The notes below the pieces were generated by a model. It did not search any database. It was not told the DNA's origin and saw only the letters and a list, made by a program, of their open reading frames with translations. From NCBI GenBank assembly GCA_965649825.1, contig OZ287697.1, positions 558,001-622,000 of the forward strand: DNA of 64,000 nucleotides, in the 5' to 3' direction. A program made the translations under genes and the position numbers. This DNA comes from Penicillus capitatus. Lineage: Eukaryota; Chlorophyta. Below, piece after piece: positions 34,102 through 44,689 of this stretch; position 1 is the first letter of the stretch, and the number at the start of each line of letters is the position of its first letter.

Positions 34102-35471
34102 ATGCACTTCATTCAAAAAAGCCCGTTCTGTTGCGTCGCATTTGTCGCTGTGGCAGACTATGGGTTTCAACGGACTGATCGTCCATTCGACAAGAGGATC
34201 TTTTTTGCCTCTTCCTCGCAAGCCTCATCGTTCACATCCTCAGCCGACCACACGTAAATCTGCCTTTCGACACGCTCAGGATGTGTTTGATGGTCGCCTG
34301 ATGCAGGCCGGTGTGTGAGAGTCCACGCAGCAAAGAAAGAGAAATTTCTGTGGGAGGCATTGCGAGAGGCGATCGACGAAGAGATGGAACTCGATCCGAA
34401 AGTTCTCGTTATTGGTTGGAGCTTCCTCCCGCCTTCCATTTTACACACCTTGCGTCAATGCAGGAGAGGATGTGGGTCATTACGGTGGAAGTTACAAAGT
34501 CACATATGATCTTTACAAAAAATACGGCGAAATGCGTCTCCTCGACACCCCGATCTGTGGTGATGTCCTCACAGATCTTAATGCCCGGATGTGACGTTAG
34601 CTACTGACAGAGAACAGCTTCATGGGGATGGGTATTGGGGCTGCTATGACAGGACTGCGTCCCATTGTGGAAGGCATGAACATGGGATTTCTCTTGCTCG
34701 CCTTCAATCAAATTTCCAACAACAGTGGCATGTTGCACTACACATCCGGCGGGCAATTTAAAGTTCCCATGGTGATTCGTGGCCCAGGAGGTGTGGGACG
34801 GCAATTGGGTGCCGAACATTCACAGAGACTCGAATCATACTTCCAGTCCATACCTGGTGTACAGCTCGTGGCCTGCTCGACTGTCAGAAATGCAAAGGCC
34901 CTTCTCAAATCTGCCATCCGCAGCGATAATCCCATCATCTTCTTTGAACATGTCCTCCTGTACAATCACAAGGGCGAAACAGAAGAAGGGTATCTTCAGC
35001 CATTAGAGAGAGCAGAGGTGGCGCAAGAAGGAACAGATGTGACGATTCTGACCTACAGTCGCATGCGTTATACTGTCCTCCAGGCAGTGCAAGAACTGAA
35101 GAAGAGAGGCATCTCAGCAGAGGTCACTTCCCAATAGCTTCCACTTCATTTTGTTCAGGCGTGCCTCTTAGGTCGTCGATCTCATCAGTCTCAAGCCGTT
35201 TGATATGGAGACGGTAGCGCGAAGTGTGAGAAAGACCCGCAAAGCTGTCATCGTGGAGGAGTGCATGAAAACGGGAGGCATTGGTGCGTCACTCTCTGCG
35301 GTGATCTCAGAGAGCCTTTTTGACGACTTGGATCATCAAGTGATCCGTTTGAGCTCTCAAGACGTTCCGACTTCCTACGCCCGTGAACTCGAAGCAGCCA
35401 CTATCGTGCAGCCGGAAGACGTCATCCATGTCGTTGAGAAGATGATGGGGGTGACAGCGCACACCGTTTAG
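34102..35471 (+). CDS. pdhB: Pyruvate dehydrogenase E1 beta subunit, plastid type
   Basis: Five exons: 34102-34253, 34320-34414, 34464-34559, 34611-35122 and 35172-35471. They give 384 residues with all phases matching. With E1-alpha it decarboxylates pyruvate using thiamine diphosphate; in plastids this feeds acetyl-CoA to fatty-acid synthesis. Family landmarks: [69 protein letters not shown], and a C-terminal [13 protein letters not shown]. The EGMNMGFL and [12 protein letters not shown] segments are those of plastid or red-algal-plastid OdpB, not the mitochondrial form. The first 50 residues begin with a hydrophobic run and a Phe, then a Ser/Arg-rich part, so they could be a bipartite targeting signal. 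Its stop is 7 bp from the PUS1 stop on the other strand. Confidence 0.95.
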
Positions 35472-35478
35472 TGTCTTT

Positions 35479-37376
35479 TCATTTTCGCCCTTTTGTACGA
35501 TGCGTTTTGTTTTCCCTTGTTTGTTGTCGGCGTTCTTCTATCCATGTCTCTCGATCGATACCACGTTCGGCAAGCTCCTGTTCAAGCGCTTCTCTCTTGG
35601 CCTCTCGTTGCTGTCTCTTCTCTTTGACCCATTCCTGATACTTCTCCATCACATCCTGCACATCTCGGTGCATGGATTCATCATAGTTGACAAGCTTTAG
35701 TGCATCCGACCATTCCTTCCAATCCGGTAACTGCAAGAGGCGATTGACCTCAGGCAACATAACCTCTTCGAGAAAGCGCTTCTGGAGTGCTGATCCTCCA
35801 TCTCTTAGCCGAAGTCGTTCGCCAGACCATTTGGAAACAACCGATTCTTGGCCTCTGTTCGCAGGAAAAGTTGCAAAATCGTTGTCAACTAGAACGAGTG
35901 GCTGCGGCAATGCCAGTGGCAGATGGATGCGGATGCATGCCTTCAGACTGGCTTCCAGTACGGACAGTGAGATCAACTTCCTGGCAACAGCCACGCCCGC
36001 TCCAATCATATGACGTATCTGATGGAGCATAAAGGAACTGCCTTTCACTTCGCAACGGATGGCCATGGCACCTCCTGCGTCACAACATGAGAGCGTTTTT
36101 TGATGAAGGGAATAGATGTGCCTGGAATCAGAGGTGCAGGATCGGCTGCCGTAAAGCTCTGAATGCAACGGTAGTGTGGTGCCACAACTCTGTCCGAAGG
36201 ATCGTCCAGTTCTTTGAACTCCAAATTCCAAAAACGCCATCTTCCAGTTTCCTTCTCCCTCTGTAGCAATTCCTGCGTGGCATGGCCGTAGACTTACATC
36301 CAATCCAATGGGATATGACTTCGTAGTTAGGAGGAGTGGTGGATTCGCTGACCTCTTCCTCTTCGGGCTGACCCGTCTCCTCTTCCTCTTCCTCCTCTTC
36401 CACGAAACGGCGTTTCTGTCGATTTCTTTTTCCATAGCTCCACGGATCGTGTCCATCAATGTATTGCTTCCGCTTTGTATAGTTATGAAAAGCGTGGCGT
36501 CCACAAAACATCTGAAGTGCCGTTCTGAATCGTTCAATGCACTCCTTTCCTTCCATCTCTCCCTATACTTCCTTTCAACTTCGCAACATAGATCTCACTC
36601 AATGCTCTCGAATCTCACATTTTCTGTTAGCAAGGAGAGGGGAACGTAGTAGCTGTATGTGCGTGATGTGCATGCCTTTCGTGCAAAGAACCCATCGTTT
36701 ACTCTTTGAACCGAGAAGACCCGTATTTCAGGAGGTAGATGCGCTGAAATCTTCTCTGCCAATTCCAGCCCCTCCGGATCTCTGTCAAACATCTTCTCAT
36801 CCACTAAACATTTCATAGCCACCACCTGTCCCATCAGTCACTACGATCGACGATACATCAGGGATGAAAGATGTGACCGTGGCCAAGGAATGGACGCCTT
36901 TGTCTGTTCGGCTGCTCCGAGACCAGTTGATCTTGGAGAGGGAAACCGCATTCGATTCCGTCACGCAGCCACTGGCGCGGAGAGCCGCGAGCAAGACACT
37001 CTCAATCGTCTTGACGTGCTCCAATGAACTGAACTGCAGACCTGCGCATCCTTTCTGATCGAAGGTGGTCTTGGACAGAAGTACGGAAGAGGTTACCGCT
37101 GTAGTCGGTACCGACGTAGCCGAGATGCAACCCCACTTTACGCTTGACAAGGCCCGCTTCTTTTGCAGCTTGCTTTTCAGAAAGACGCCTGGCTCGTGTT
37201 TCTTCGTCGACGTCCATGTCACTCAATCTCCTCGAACGGGCATAAGTGAGGGACCAATGCTGTGCGGAAGGACGAGGGCGAAATGGTCGCCGAAAAGGAG
37301 TGCTTTCAGGCAGTGTCCTCGATAATAGGTGTACGCGACGGACAAGCGGGCGCAGAGATGACGCAGATACAGACAT
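35479..37376 (-). CDS. PUS1: tRNA pseudouridine synthase, PUS1/TruA family
   Basis: Isomerises uridines to pseudouridine in tRNA. The first exon starts at 37376 with an Arg/Ser-rich leader that could target mitochondria, then a helical basic stretch and LGYVGTDYSG. An intron (donor in the Gly codon) joins to LQFSSLEHVKTIE. The catalytic aspartate lies in SRSSRTDKGVHS. A second intron links LATV to VAMKCLVDEKMF. Later parts include the GRHAFHNYTKRK motif, an Asp/Glu-rich insert (EEEEEEEETG), and SSFMLHQIRHMIG, which is diagnostic of the eukaryotic PUS1 branch. The C-terminus is a highly charged helix. Exon borders between 36300 and 36050 are approximate. SAE1 lies 35 bp upstream on the same strand. 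Confidence 0.9.
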
Positions 37377-37411
37377 GGAAGATGTCGAACATGCGTCAAG
37401 TCTTTTCTAGT

Positions 37412-38573
37412 TTACTCGATCAAATGCAAGACGCCTTTGCCATCGAAGATGTCATAGAAAAGGAAGTTCTGTACCGGATCTCCTTTGAGTGACACAATCT
37501 TGACGATTTCGTTTGCCATCATGCCGCCCATCACTGAACAGACAGGCGCAAATTCACCTGCGCCTTCCAGATAGAGATGAAGTATCCGAAGATCCAGTGG
37601 CGTCTCGGAGATTTTCTCTATAGCCAATTGCCTCAACTCTTCCTCATCGGATGCGATAGGTGGCCGATGCTTCATAAGCTCAAATTCCAGGCAGACTAAA
37701 GAAAGGCACACGGCATCTCACTCTTCTGTAGCAACAATGAGAGAGAAAAGACTTCTGAGAACGGCATAGAGTCCGTGGAGTTTTCTTGGCATGTTGTCCA
37801 TCGAAACGGACAGCGCTTGTTGCAGCGTATTGAACTGCATGGTGCGCTCTCGTTGATCTTCATCCTATCAGACGAAACGGGAATGAGATGATGAAAGAAT
37901 GAGGAGGCGGTTGTGAACATCTGCGGTATAAGTGTGGTGCAGGAGATCGAGAAACATCCATCCGAACGGTCCATTAGATCGAGCACAACAGAAAGGCACC
38001 CCAGCTTCGCGGCAAAGCGTATTGACAGTGACTTGATCGGTTAGACTCCCTCCCGTGAAGCACACGACATCAAAGGGCTTAAGGGCTTCTGCACTGAGAA
38101 CGTTGTTTTCGAATTGGGAAACGGTCACCAAAGGATTCATCTCTTGCAGTTCTCTTACACAGGATGCCGTTGGACTAGTGAGACGGATAAGAATTCAAAA
38201 GAGTGAAAAAGAGTGAGAATGTCAAACTTGAGATATGGATGACAATTGGTGAAGAAACTGCCGTCTTCAATGGTGCTGAAGGAATAGGAACCGGAGAACA
38301 GAGAAACAGATCCCACACCAGCCAGGACGATATTCTTAGCCACCTGGTCGGTCACACAATCTCTGCTCATCGACTCTCGATGATCTCACACAAATACCTC
38401 AGCCGACAGAACATTGCTCCCCACGACGAGGACTTTTGCCCTTTGTAGTCTGACAGCGCATAGATTCAGGCGTGGCAGGAGTGTGTGTCCGTCTACCGTT
38501 TTTGTACATGGATGCCCCATACTCTGAGCTGCCTGTCGTAGATGGCGTTTTCCTGTGGCGTAAAGTCGTTCAT
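37412..38573 (-). CDS. SAE1: SUMO-activating enzyme subunit 1 (AOS1)
   Basis: The regulatory half of the SUMO E1, working as a heterodimer with UBA2. The N-terminus ENAIYDRQLRVWGIHVQK is the classic E1 start. An intron follows, then RLQRAKVLVVGSNVLSAE, another intron (donor GTATTTG, 38393), and VAKNIVLAGVGSVSL of the Rossmann core. Further exons give MNPLVTVSQFENN, FDVVCFTGGS and NGPFGWMFLDL. The end, FAPVCSVMGGMMANEIVKIV, is strongly conserved in AOS1. It lacks a catalytic cysteine domain, as expected for this subunit. The usual GxGGxG-like loop reads VGSNVLSAE. The junction around 38160-38300 was not resolved. It is divergent from the GATA gene, 142 bp between start codons. Confidence 0.88.
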
Positions 38574-38715
38574 TGCCGTTGATGCCGTGATGCAATTGAG
38601 TCCGACGATTCCATCCGTATCATCTTTGACACCGCGTGCATCAATATCCATTCACCATTTCCATCACGGCCCTGCGCGTTTCCGGACACCGTCGCCGAGA
38701 AGTGTACGCTGCGTA

Positions 38716-40259
38716 ATGGTTCGTTTGCGGTGTGATAGGTGCAATAGCGACGCAGCCGTCGTCAGTTTAGTTGGTTATAAGGAAACATATCTCTGCGAGA
38801 TATGTGAAGGCAAGGCGGTGCAACCCCAGGCGAAAAACGCCGCTCCTTACAGACAACTGGCCAACCTTCTCAAACCTGACGTCCACAGTGACCCACTCGT
38901 GTGCGGAGTCTGCAAAGTGAGGCGACGCGTTGCGTCGACGTCTAACCTCCACCACGGCTCCAAACGCGCCGACTGCTGCAGATATCCCCGGCACGTGTGT
39001 TTTCTCCAAACGATGCCCAGGTATAGAATGTGTTGCCGCGTCTCGGTGCTGACGACGAACAGGTCTATTGTTGGCGGTGTAATGAACACGCAGAAAAAGA
39101 GGGAAACGTCGCGCCGCGGTTTCTCGTGTTCGGTACGTTCTGGCGTCATGGAGGCAATGGTGTCTGATGGGACGGTGCAGGTATTCAGCTAAAGGGAGCG
39201 ACGTTGCCAGAGGCAGAGGTCACGAGTGATGACCCAGAGCTCTTCTGTCGCTACTGGAATGCCGAGTCGGATTCCGATTCTATTCTTATCGAGAGTCTCC
39301 ACAGGGCGATTCCGACGGTGTCTGCCAATTCGAGTCTCATCAGAAACGGCTCCGCTGAAGTGAAATCTTTTGCCACGTCGAAGTCGAACGACACAAATGA
39401 AACGCTGGGTGGGTACACAATACGGCGCAACCGCTAGCCTTCACGTGTGGCTGCTAGGAGGTGTCCTGACCCACGAGTATCCCTCTGAGTCCGATGCTGT
39501 GGACGGCACGATTCCTGATGGCGTAGTAGAGGGAGTAAGGCCTCTCTCTATTCTCCCAATGGGCCTTAGATGAACAACGGTATGTTTGTGTGTCCCTCGC
39601 AGTTTCCTTGTGGGACCATACCTGTCAGTGAGCTTCCTGGATATCATCGAAACAAAAGGCCGCGTGGGAATGGTCGGTTCAAGAAGAGGAAGAGTATTAA
39701 AAGCAGCGTGGAGCAAGTCAGCAGTCCAACACAACGAAGATGCATGCATTGTGGAGTGCTGAAGACCCCTCAATGGAGAGCGGGTCCAAGCGGTCAAAAG
39801 ACTCTATGCAATGCATGTGGTGTGAAGTGAGTGTCTTTTTCATTTCATGACCATCACGATCTGCACGGCAGCCATCCAACCGACCACTGCTCCTTGCCAA
39901 TCTCTATCCCACCTGCATCGATATAACGCATGATGAAAGAAAGATGATGAGATGGAAGGGACAGGAAGGCGTGGAAGGGAATGGAGTGGACTTGCCACAC
40001 GCTCTCTTTCTTTGTCCGTCCTTCTTCTGACTGTACTTACTTACTGTTTATAAATTTTTGTGCCATGGAGCGTTCTCCGTTTGTTGCTGTTAGATATAAA
40101 GCGGGTCGTTTGTCTGCTAGAGCTGCACGTGGGGCTGCTTCAGGGCGTGGTCGAGGTCGCGGAAGAGCAAGAAAATATCAACTTCTTCATCATCAACAAC
40201 AACAACCACCTCAGCAGCAACAGCAACAGCAACAGCAATGCATGACATTGACACTCTAA
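38716..40259 (+). CDS. Zinc-finger regulator with two B-box-like fingers and a GATA finger
   Basis: Seven exons: 38716-38916, 38982-39020, 39063-39132, 39181-39408, 39458-39534, 39570-39826 and 40094-40259. They give 345 residues with consistent phases. Near the N-terminus are two CONSTANS-like B-box fingers: the first runs [11 protein letters not shown] to YLCEIC, and the second CGVCKISPARV to YCWRC, the latter assembled across three exons. An acidic middle follows. The GATA finger reads [15 protein letters not shown]...LCNACG, and splicing continues it as VKYKAGRL, exactly as in plant GATA factors. The tail has Arg-Gly repeats and polyglutamine. It is presumably a DNA-binding transcription factor. 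The last intron (267 nt) is several times longer than others in the window. The end could differ if another intron removes the stop. Confidence 0.82.
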
Positions 40260-40943
40260 TGGGACGAACGCAAGACAAGACGCTGTCCAATGATGATGAT
40301 GGTGATGGACTCAGCTATCTTGACTCTCTTTGCATGCAAAGCACCACCAACAACAACAACAACACCATTGGGAGAGATGCACGAGTGGCTTGAGATGAAG
40401 CATATATGGTTCGCAGCTTTTATTGGGGCTGAATGGATGGATGCTGTGAAGAAGTTAGCAATGAACTGATATTTTTCAAAAGTAAAGGGAGGTTTCTTTG
40501 CTGCCACAGTAGTGAGAGAAAGTTGGAGGGATGTTGGTTGTTCCATCTTTTTGTTGCTTTTGCTTCTTTGTTTATATCAAGTTATGGATGTCTGGAGTGG
40601 GCAGGCAACAGCATCGGCACCACCTCCATCACCATCTCCCTGTACTTTCATTTCATAGCCACGACCATCCCAATGGTTCAATTCTTCGTTGTCCTCTTTC
40701 TGGACAGCGATACAGAGATCAAAGACAGACAGCGATACTTAATTCAACAACAGACCACTGCTCCCCTGCTGTGTGAGGATACATAGAAACGTAGCGCGCA
40801 GGGAGCGAGAAGTTTGAGCGAAGGGATGGTGCGCAAGGGCGTGATGTGACGGCAGGGAGGCGTCATCGCCGCGGGTTCAGTTGCGGACGGTAAAAGAATT
40901 GCATTTCACGAACGGGTCGCTGTTTCGATCATTCTGCGTTTCA
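40260..40943. other. Intergenic, low-complexity
   Basis: About 0.7 kb with Asn-codon runs and a (CAA)n-like patch near 40350. The ORF 40433-40786 is hydrophobic and resembles nothing. A GATGTGAC copy (about 40843) followed by TTCAG at 40876-40880 could be the end of a leader intron of the DCD-Kelch gene. Confidence 0.4.
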
Positions 40944-43900
40944 ATGATGTCTTCTCGTTGCGCAACGCCTCCTCAAACGGCAGCCTCCATATCGCTGCAC
41001 TGTCCCTCTCCCCTTCCGGCCTTTCGCAACCTAGGAACCGACCTCGCCGGTGTTATTTTTACCTGCACCGAGGATTCGCTCGATGACTGCCTTCGTGCCG
41101 GGGTCTTCGGTCTGCCGCGTACGCACTTTCAATATGTGCAACACGTGCGGCCAAGTATGGTCCTATTTCTCTTCAACTTCAGCACACGCGAACTGCACGG
41201 CATCTTTCGAGCGATTACGGGAGGCAAATTAGATAACGACCCAGTAGGGGTCAACCCAGAATGGGCAGCGAAGTTTCCAGCTCAAGTAAACCCACAGAAG
41301 CAACGAGACGCGTTTTGATGCTCTGCTGTCAAAACAGGTTTATGTGGACACCTCCGATACGTACCCTCCTCTGCCCGAGAGTGCCTTCAGGCGTGTTATT
41401 GCTGAGAATTACGTGTCGAGCAACAGTGCTCAGTTCTCATTTGAGCTGGACATGGAACAGGTGGCGCGTCTGTCCGAAGCATTTAAGCAGTTTGCTGTGA
41501 ATCGCACCACACCCGTTCCTCCTAGTGTTCCGCAGAACGTTCTGAGCAACTTCCCGGCACCATCGCCGTCCAATGCACCTCAGATGCTCGATCGGCCGTC
41601 TCAGGCATGGCTTAGTGAAAAGACACGTCGTTTATCACCTGTGGGGAGACGTCATGGATTAGAATATCTGAGCTTTGGTCGGCCCAAGTCATCGATGGAC
41701 TATCTCGGACATCAGCCGCCGCATTTTGAAACGGATCTTGGTATTTTGGGAGGAACGGGCAGTCTGCAACCGCGACTCAGTATTGACGTCAATTCCTTGA
41801 GCAGTAGTCATTTGAATGCACTCAGTTCTCTCTTTGGCGCCAATACAACGGCCTCCACTCTGTTGGGAGGCGGCGCATCTGATCCATTGGCTGCGCAACA
41901 AGCACTTGGAGGAAATTCACGTCTCTTTCCCAACGATGCGAGTAATTGGAAGGCAGAAGGCATGCCCTTTGCTGGATTGATGCCTCCTGCATCCGAAATG
42001 GCATCGCCTCAATTGTTCGGACAGACACAGATTGGTCTGGCACCCGACAATCCAACTGCTGCACCTCCGCGAATGTCGGTCGGGAGACTCTCACCTGGAC
42101 ATCTCTCTCCAGATTTGGACACCTGGAATGTCGATACAGCCAATGCGTTTAAGATTGCAGCTCAGAGATTGACGCCAGATATCCATATCTCTCAAGCGGC
42201 AGCGAGCAACATCAGTGCCGAGGAACGCAGACGGTCCAACATTTGGCAAGTCAATTCGAAGGATATGGGATTGGTGGATGCACAGAAGTTCCTGTCTGGG
42301 ATGTCGGGATTTCCTGAACTCCAGGATGCCTTGCACGATGGCAGCGGCGGATTAAATGGACAGAGAACAGCCGAATTGGCAGCAGCTTTGCAGGAACCTT
42401 CTCGAGTTGAAGGATTGGATGCACTGTGGAGTGGACCAGCCAATGCCTCCTGGAAACCACCACGTCCACACAGTTCAACAGACGGAGAAGTCCAGAGCCT
42501 AACACAGAACTTGCAAAACATGTGGTCAGATGCCAAAGTACAGGTGATAGCCGCCAGCCAGGCAGCCCAAGACATCTCTAACCGTGCTGCTGGCGGCACC
42601 TGTGTGTTTGTCTAGTTGACAGAGGTGGAAAGCGGTTCGGAACTGTTTCCTGTGAAGAGTGCATCCAGGGCATCACTTGGGAAAAATCTAAAGCAGCCAA
42701 AGGAGAATAATATCGACGAGTGCGATGAATCGAGCGATGCATCGCCGACGGAGTCTGCTGGATCTATGCAGGACCAAGTGAACATAGGTGTGCTTGAGGC
42801 AGAATCCAGACAGTATCAGTTCAATCGAGAAGGCCTCTATCCATTGGATGGCCTGCCCGACAAATCTGCACAGCAAACTGTACCAGGTCCAGGTGATTAT
42901 TATCAGAGCAACGATATAGGACTCCCTCGAAGTAATCGTGCCTCCCTTGGACGGCATTCGCTGGATGGTCTGTTGTGTTTGTTGCAGATGGGAAGCAGCT
43001 GCCTGTGGCGGATTCTGTGGCCGTGGAGCCCGGTCTGATGCTGCCAAATGCTCCGGCTATAGGTTTGGAGTTTGGTCTGGATGTCACTGGTCAGGAGACA
43101 GCTGCTTTTGATGAGGTCTCGAAACTGACGTTAGAAAACGAACAACTGAAAATAGAACGGAATCAGTTGCAAAAACAGCTTAACAGTGCGATGAAGAAGA
43201 AGCCTGTGGACTTTGCATCCTTTGGCATGAAATCTGGCGAAAGTCTGTTTTCGTTCATCTACACAGCCATCGTGATGTGACAGATGTCTTGTGCTGTTCA
43301 GGTGTCAACATGGACGTTTGCTTGATCGGCGGCTCAATGAACGCTTCTTCCCTCAAAGTAGTGAATTCAGATCGGTTAGACGAAATAAAGGAGATCACTC
43401 TCCCCGTGAGCCTTTGCCGTGGAGCATCGGCAGCGATCGGTCAACATCTCTTCTACATGGGCGGAGTTGCCATCGAAAATGGAAACCAACCTCTCTCCAC
43501 TGCTTACCACATTGACATGAAACGAGGTCAGCAGCAGAGGGCTTCTGTGATGTATGTATGTATGTATTGCTTGCTTGCTTTCAGAGGATGATGATATTGT
43601 GAAGTCTTTGGCGCCCATGCAGACGACACGATCTTTTCTTGGGGCCGTCTCTGTTGGCATGAAAATCTTTGCGATCGGAGGCAGCAAAGATACGGGCCCG
43701 ATGGAGACGGTCGAGATCTATGATCCTATTCGAGATTGCTGGCAGATGGGCCCATCTCTCAACAGTTCCCGTCACAGCTTTGGTGCCACGGTGGTTAACA
43801 ACATCATCTATGCTGTGGGGGGTCACTCTGAGAGGGGCACCATCCAATCTGTTGAGATGCTTGATTCGCGCGAGGGGCGTTGGATTCAGTTAGGAAGTCT

Positions 43901-44254
43901 CTCTTGGTCCAAGGCCGGTCTGGCGTGCTGCCCAGCAGAGTACCAACTCTTCGCTGTGGGTGGACACAACGGAAAATCGGTGCTGGCCACGGCCGAAATT
44001 CTGGATCTCAGAAAAGGCATTGTCATGGAATCGCTGACCATGACTGAACCGCGCCAATACGGAACGGCAACTTTGATTGGCGACAGCGTTTACATACTGG
44101 GAGGCGTGCAGACGATTGATGCCGACATAGCGCCTCAGTTTTCGCGTCCTGAGATCTATAACACACTGTCCAACACCACATCGATTGGCCCCCTCTCAGA
44201 ACAGCTCTCTTTGGTTTTTCATTCGACCTGCTGTGTATCTTGTTCTCTCTATTG
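40944..44254 (+). CDS. DCD-domain and Kelch-repeat protein
   Basis: Exon 1 (40944-41285) encodes the DCD (development and cell death) domain: GVIFTCTEDSLDDCL, FGLPRTHFQYV, LFLFNFSTRELHGIF and PAQ, the last joined by splicing to VYVDTSD. Exon 2 runs from 41338 to about 42570 and encodes a long Ser/Pro/Leu-rich linker. Later exons carry a short coiled coil (LENEQLKIERNQLQKQL) and then Kelch repeats from about 43310, with repeated GG pairs in AVGGHSE, AVGGHNG and ILGGVQ. DCD-Kelch proteins occur in plants and are linked to stress and cell-death responses; the Kelch propeller likely binds a partner. About 950 residues in all. The final exon may continue past 44254 through another intron. Confidence 0.88.
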
Positions 44255-44689
44255 ACCTGGATGTCGGGAGGGTATCGGCAGCATCTCAAGTGAGAACACT
44301 CTGCAACGACAGATGTTGATATTCATGGGACCACCCCAGAAGAGAATATCCCCTTAGTTGCCCAGTGAACTGTGACTGTTACTATCCTTGTGTTGTGCGT
44401 TCGTTTTTTGAATGAGCTCACCCATCATTTCATTCAGTCTCTCTCACTTGCAGATCGAGAACAGGCTCGGACTGGCTGCTGTTCGATTTTTGTGGTACCT
44501 TATGAACCAAGTGTCATTAGTACCTTCCCAGATTCATGCGTTTGTTTATTTGTTGTTGTTGTTCGTTCGTTCAAGATGTGTAAGATGAGCTTGACTTCAC
44601 TGAACCACGTTCTCCCTTCCTCTCGATACCTGTCACATCAATCGAAAACGGCGGATCGCGTCGCATGGGCTTGCTTGCTTCCGCGCACC
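44255..44689. other. Intergenic, nothing recognised
   Basis: About 0.43 kb between two plus-strand genes. An open frame runs in from upstream of the PLC-like start, but the signal peptide begins at 44690. No clear TATA box. Confidence 0.4.

Noticed and set aside
36797-36893. Very short (19-31 nt) introns in PUS1
   Set aside because: An alternative donor at GTCACATC upstream gives a 52-nt intron and restores a TDKGV...ATVVAMK segment that matches PUS1 better. The short-intron reading came from a wrong donor.
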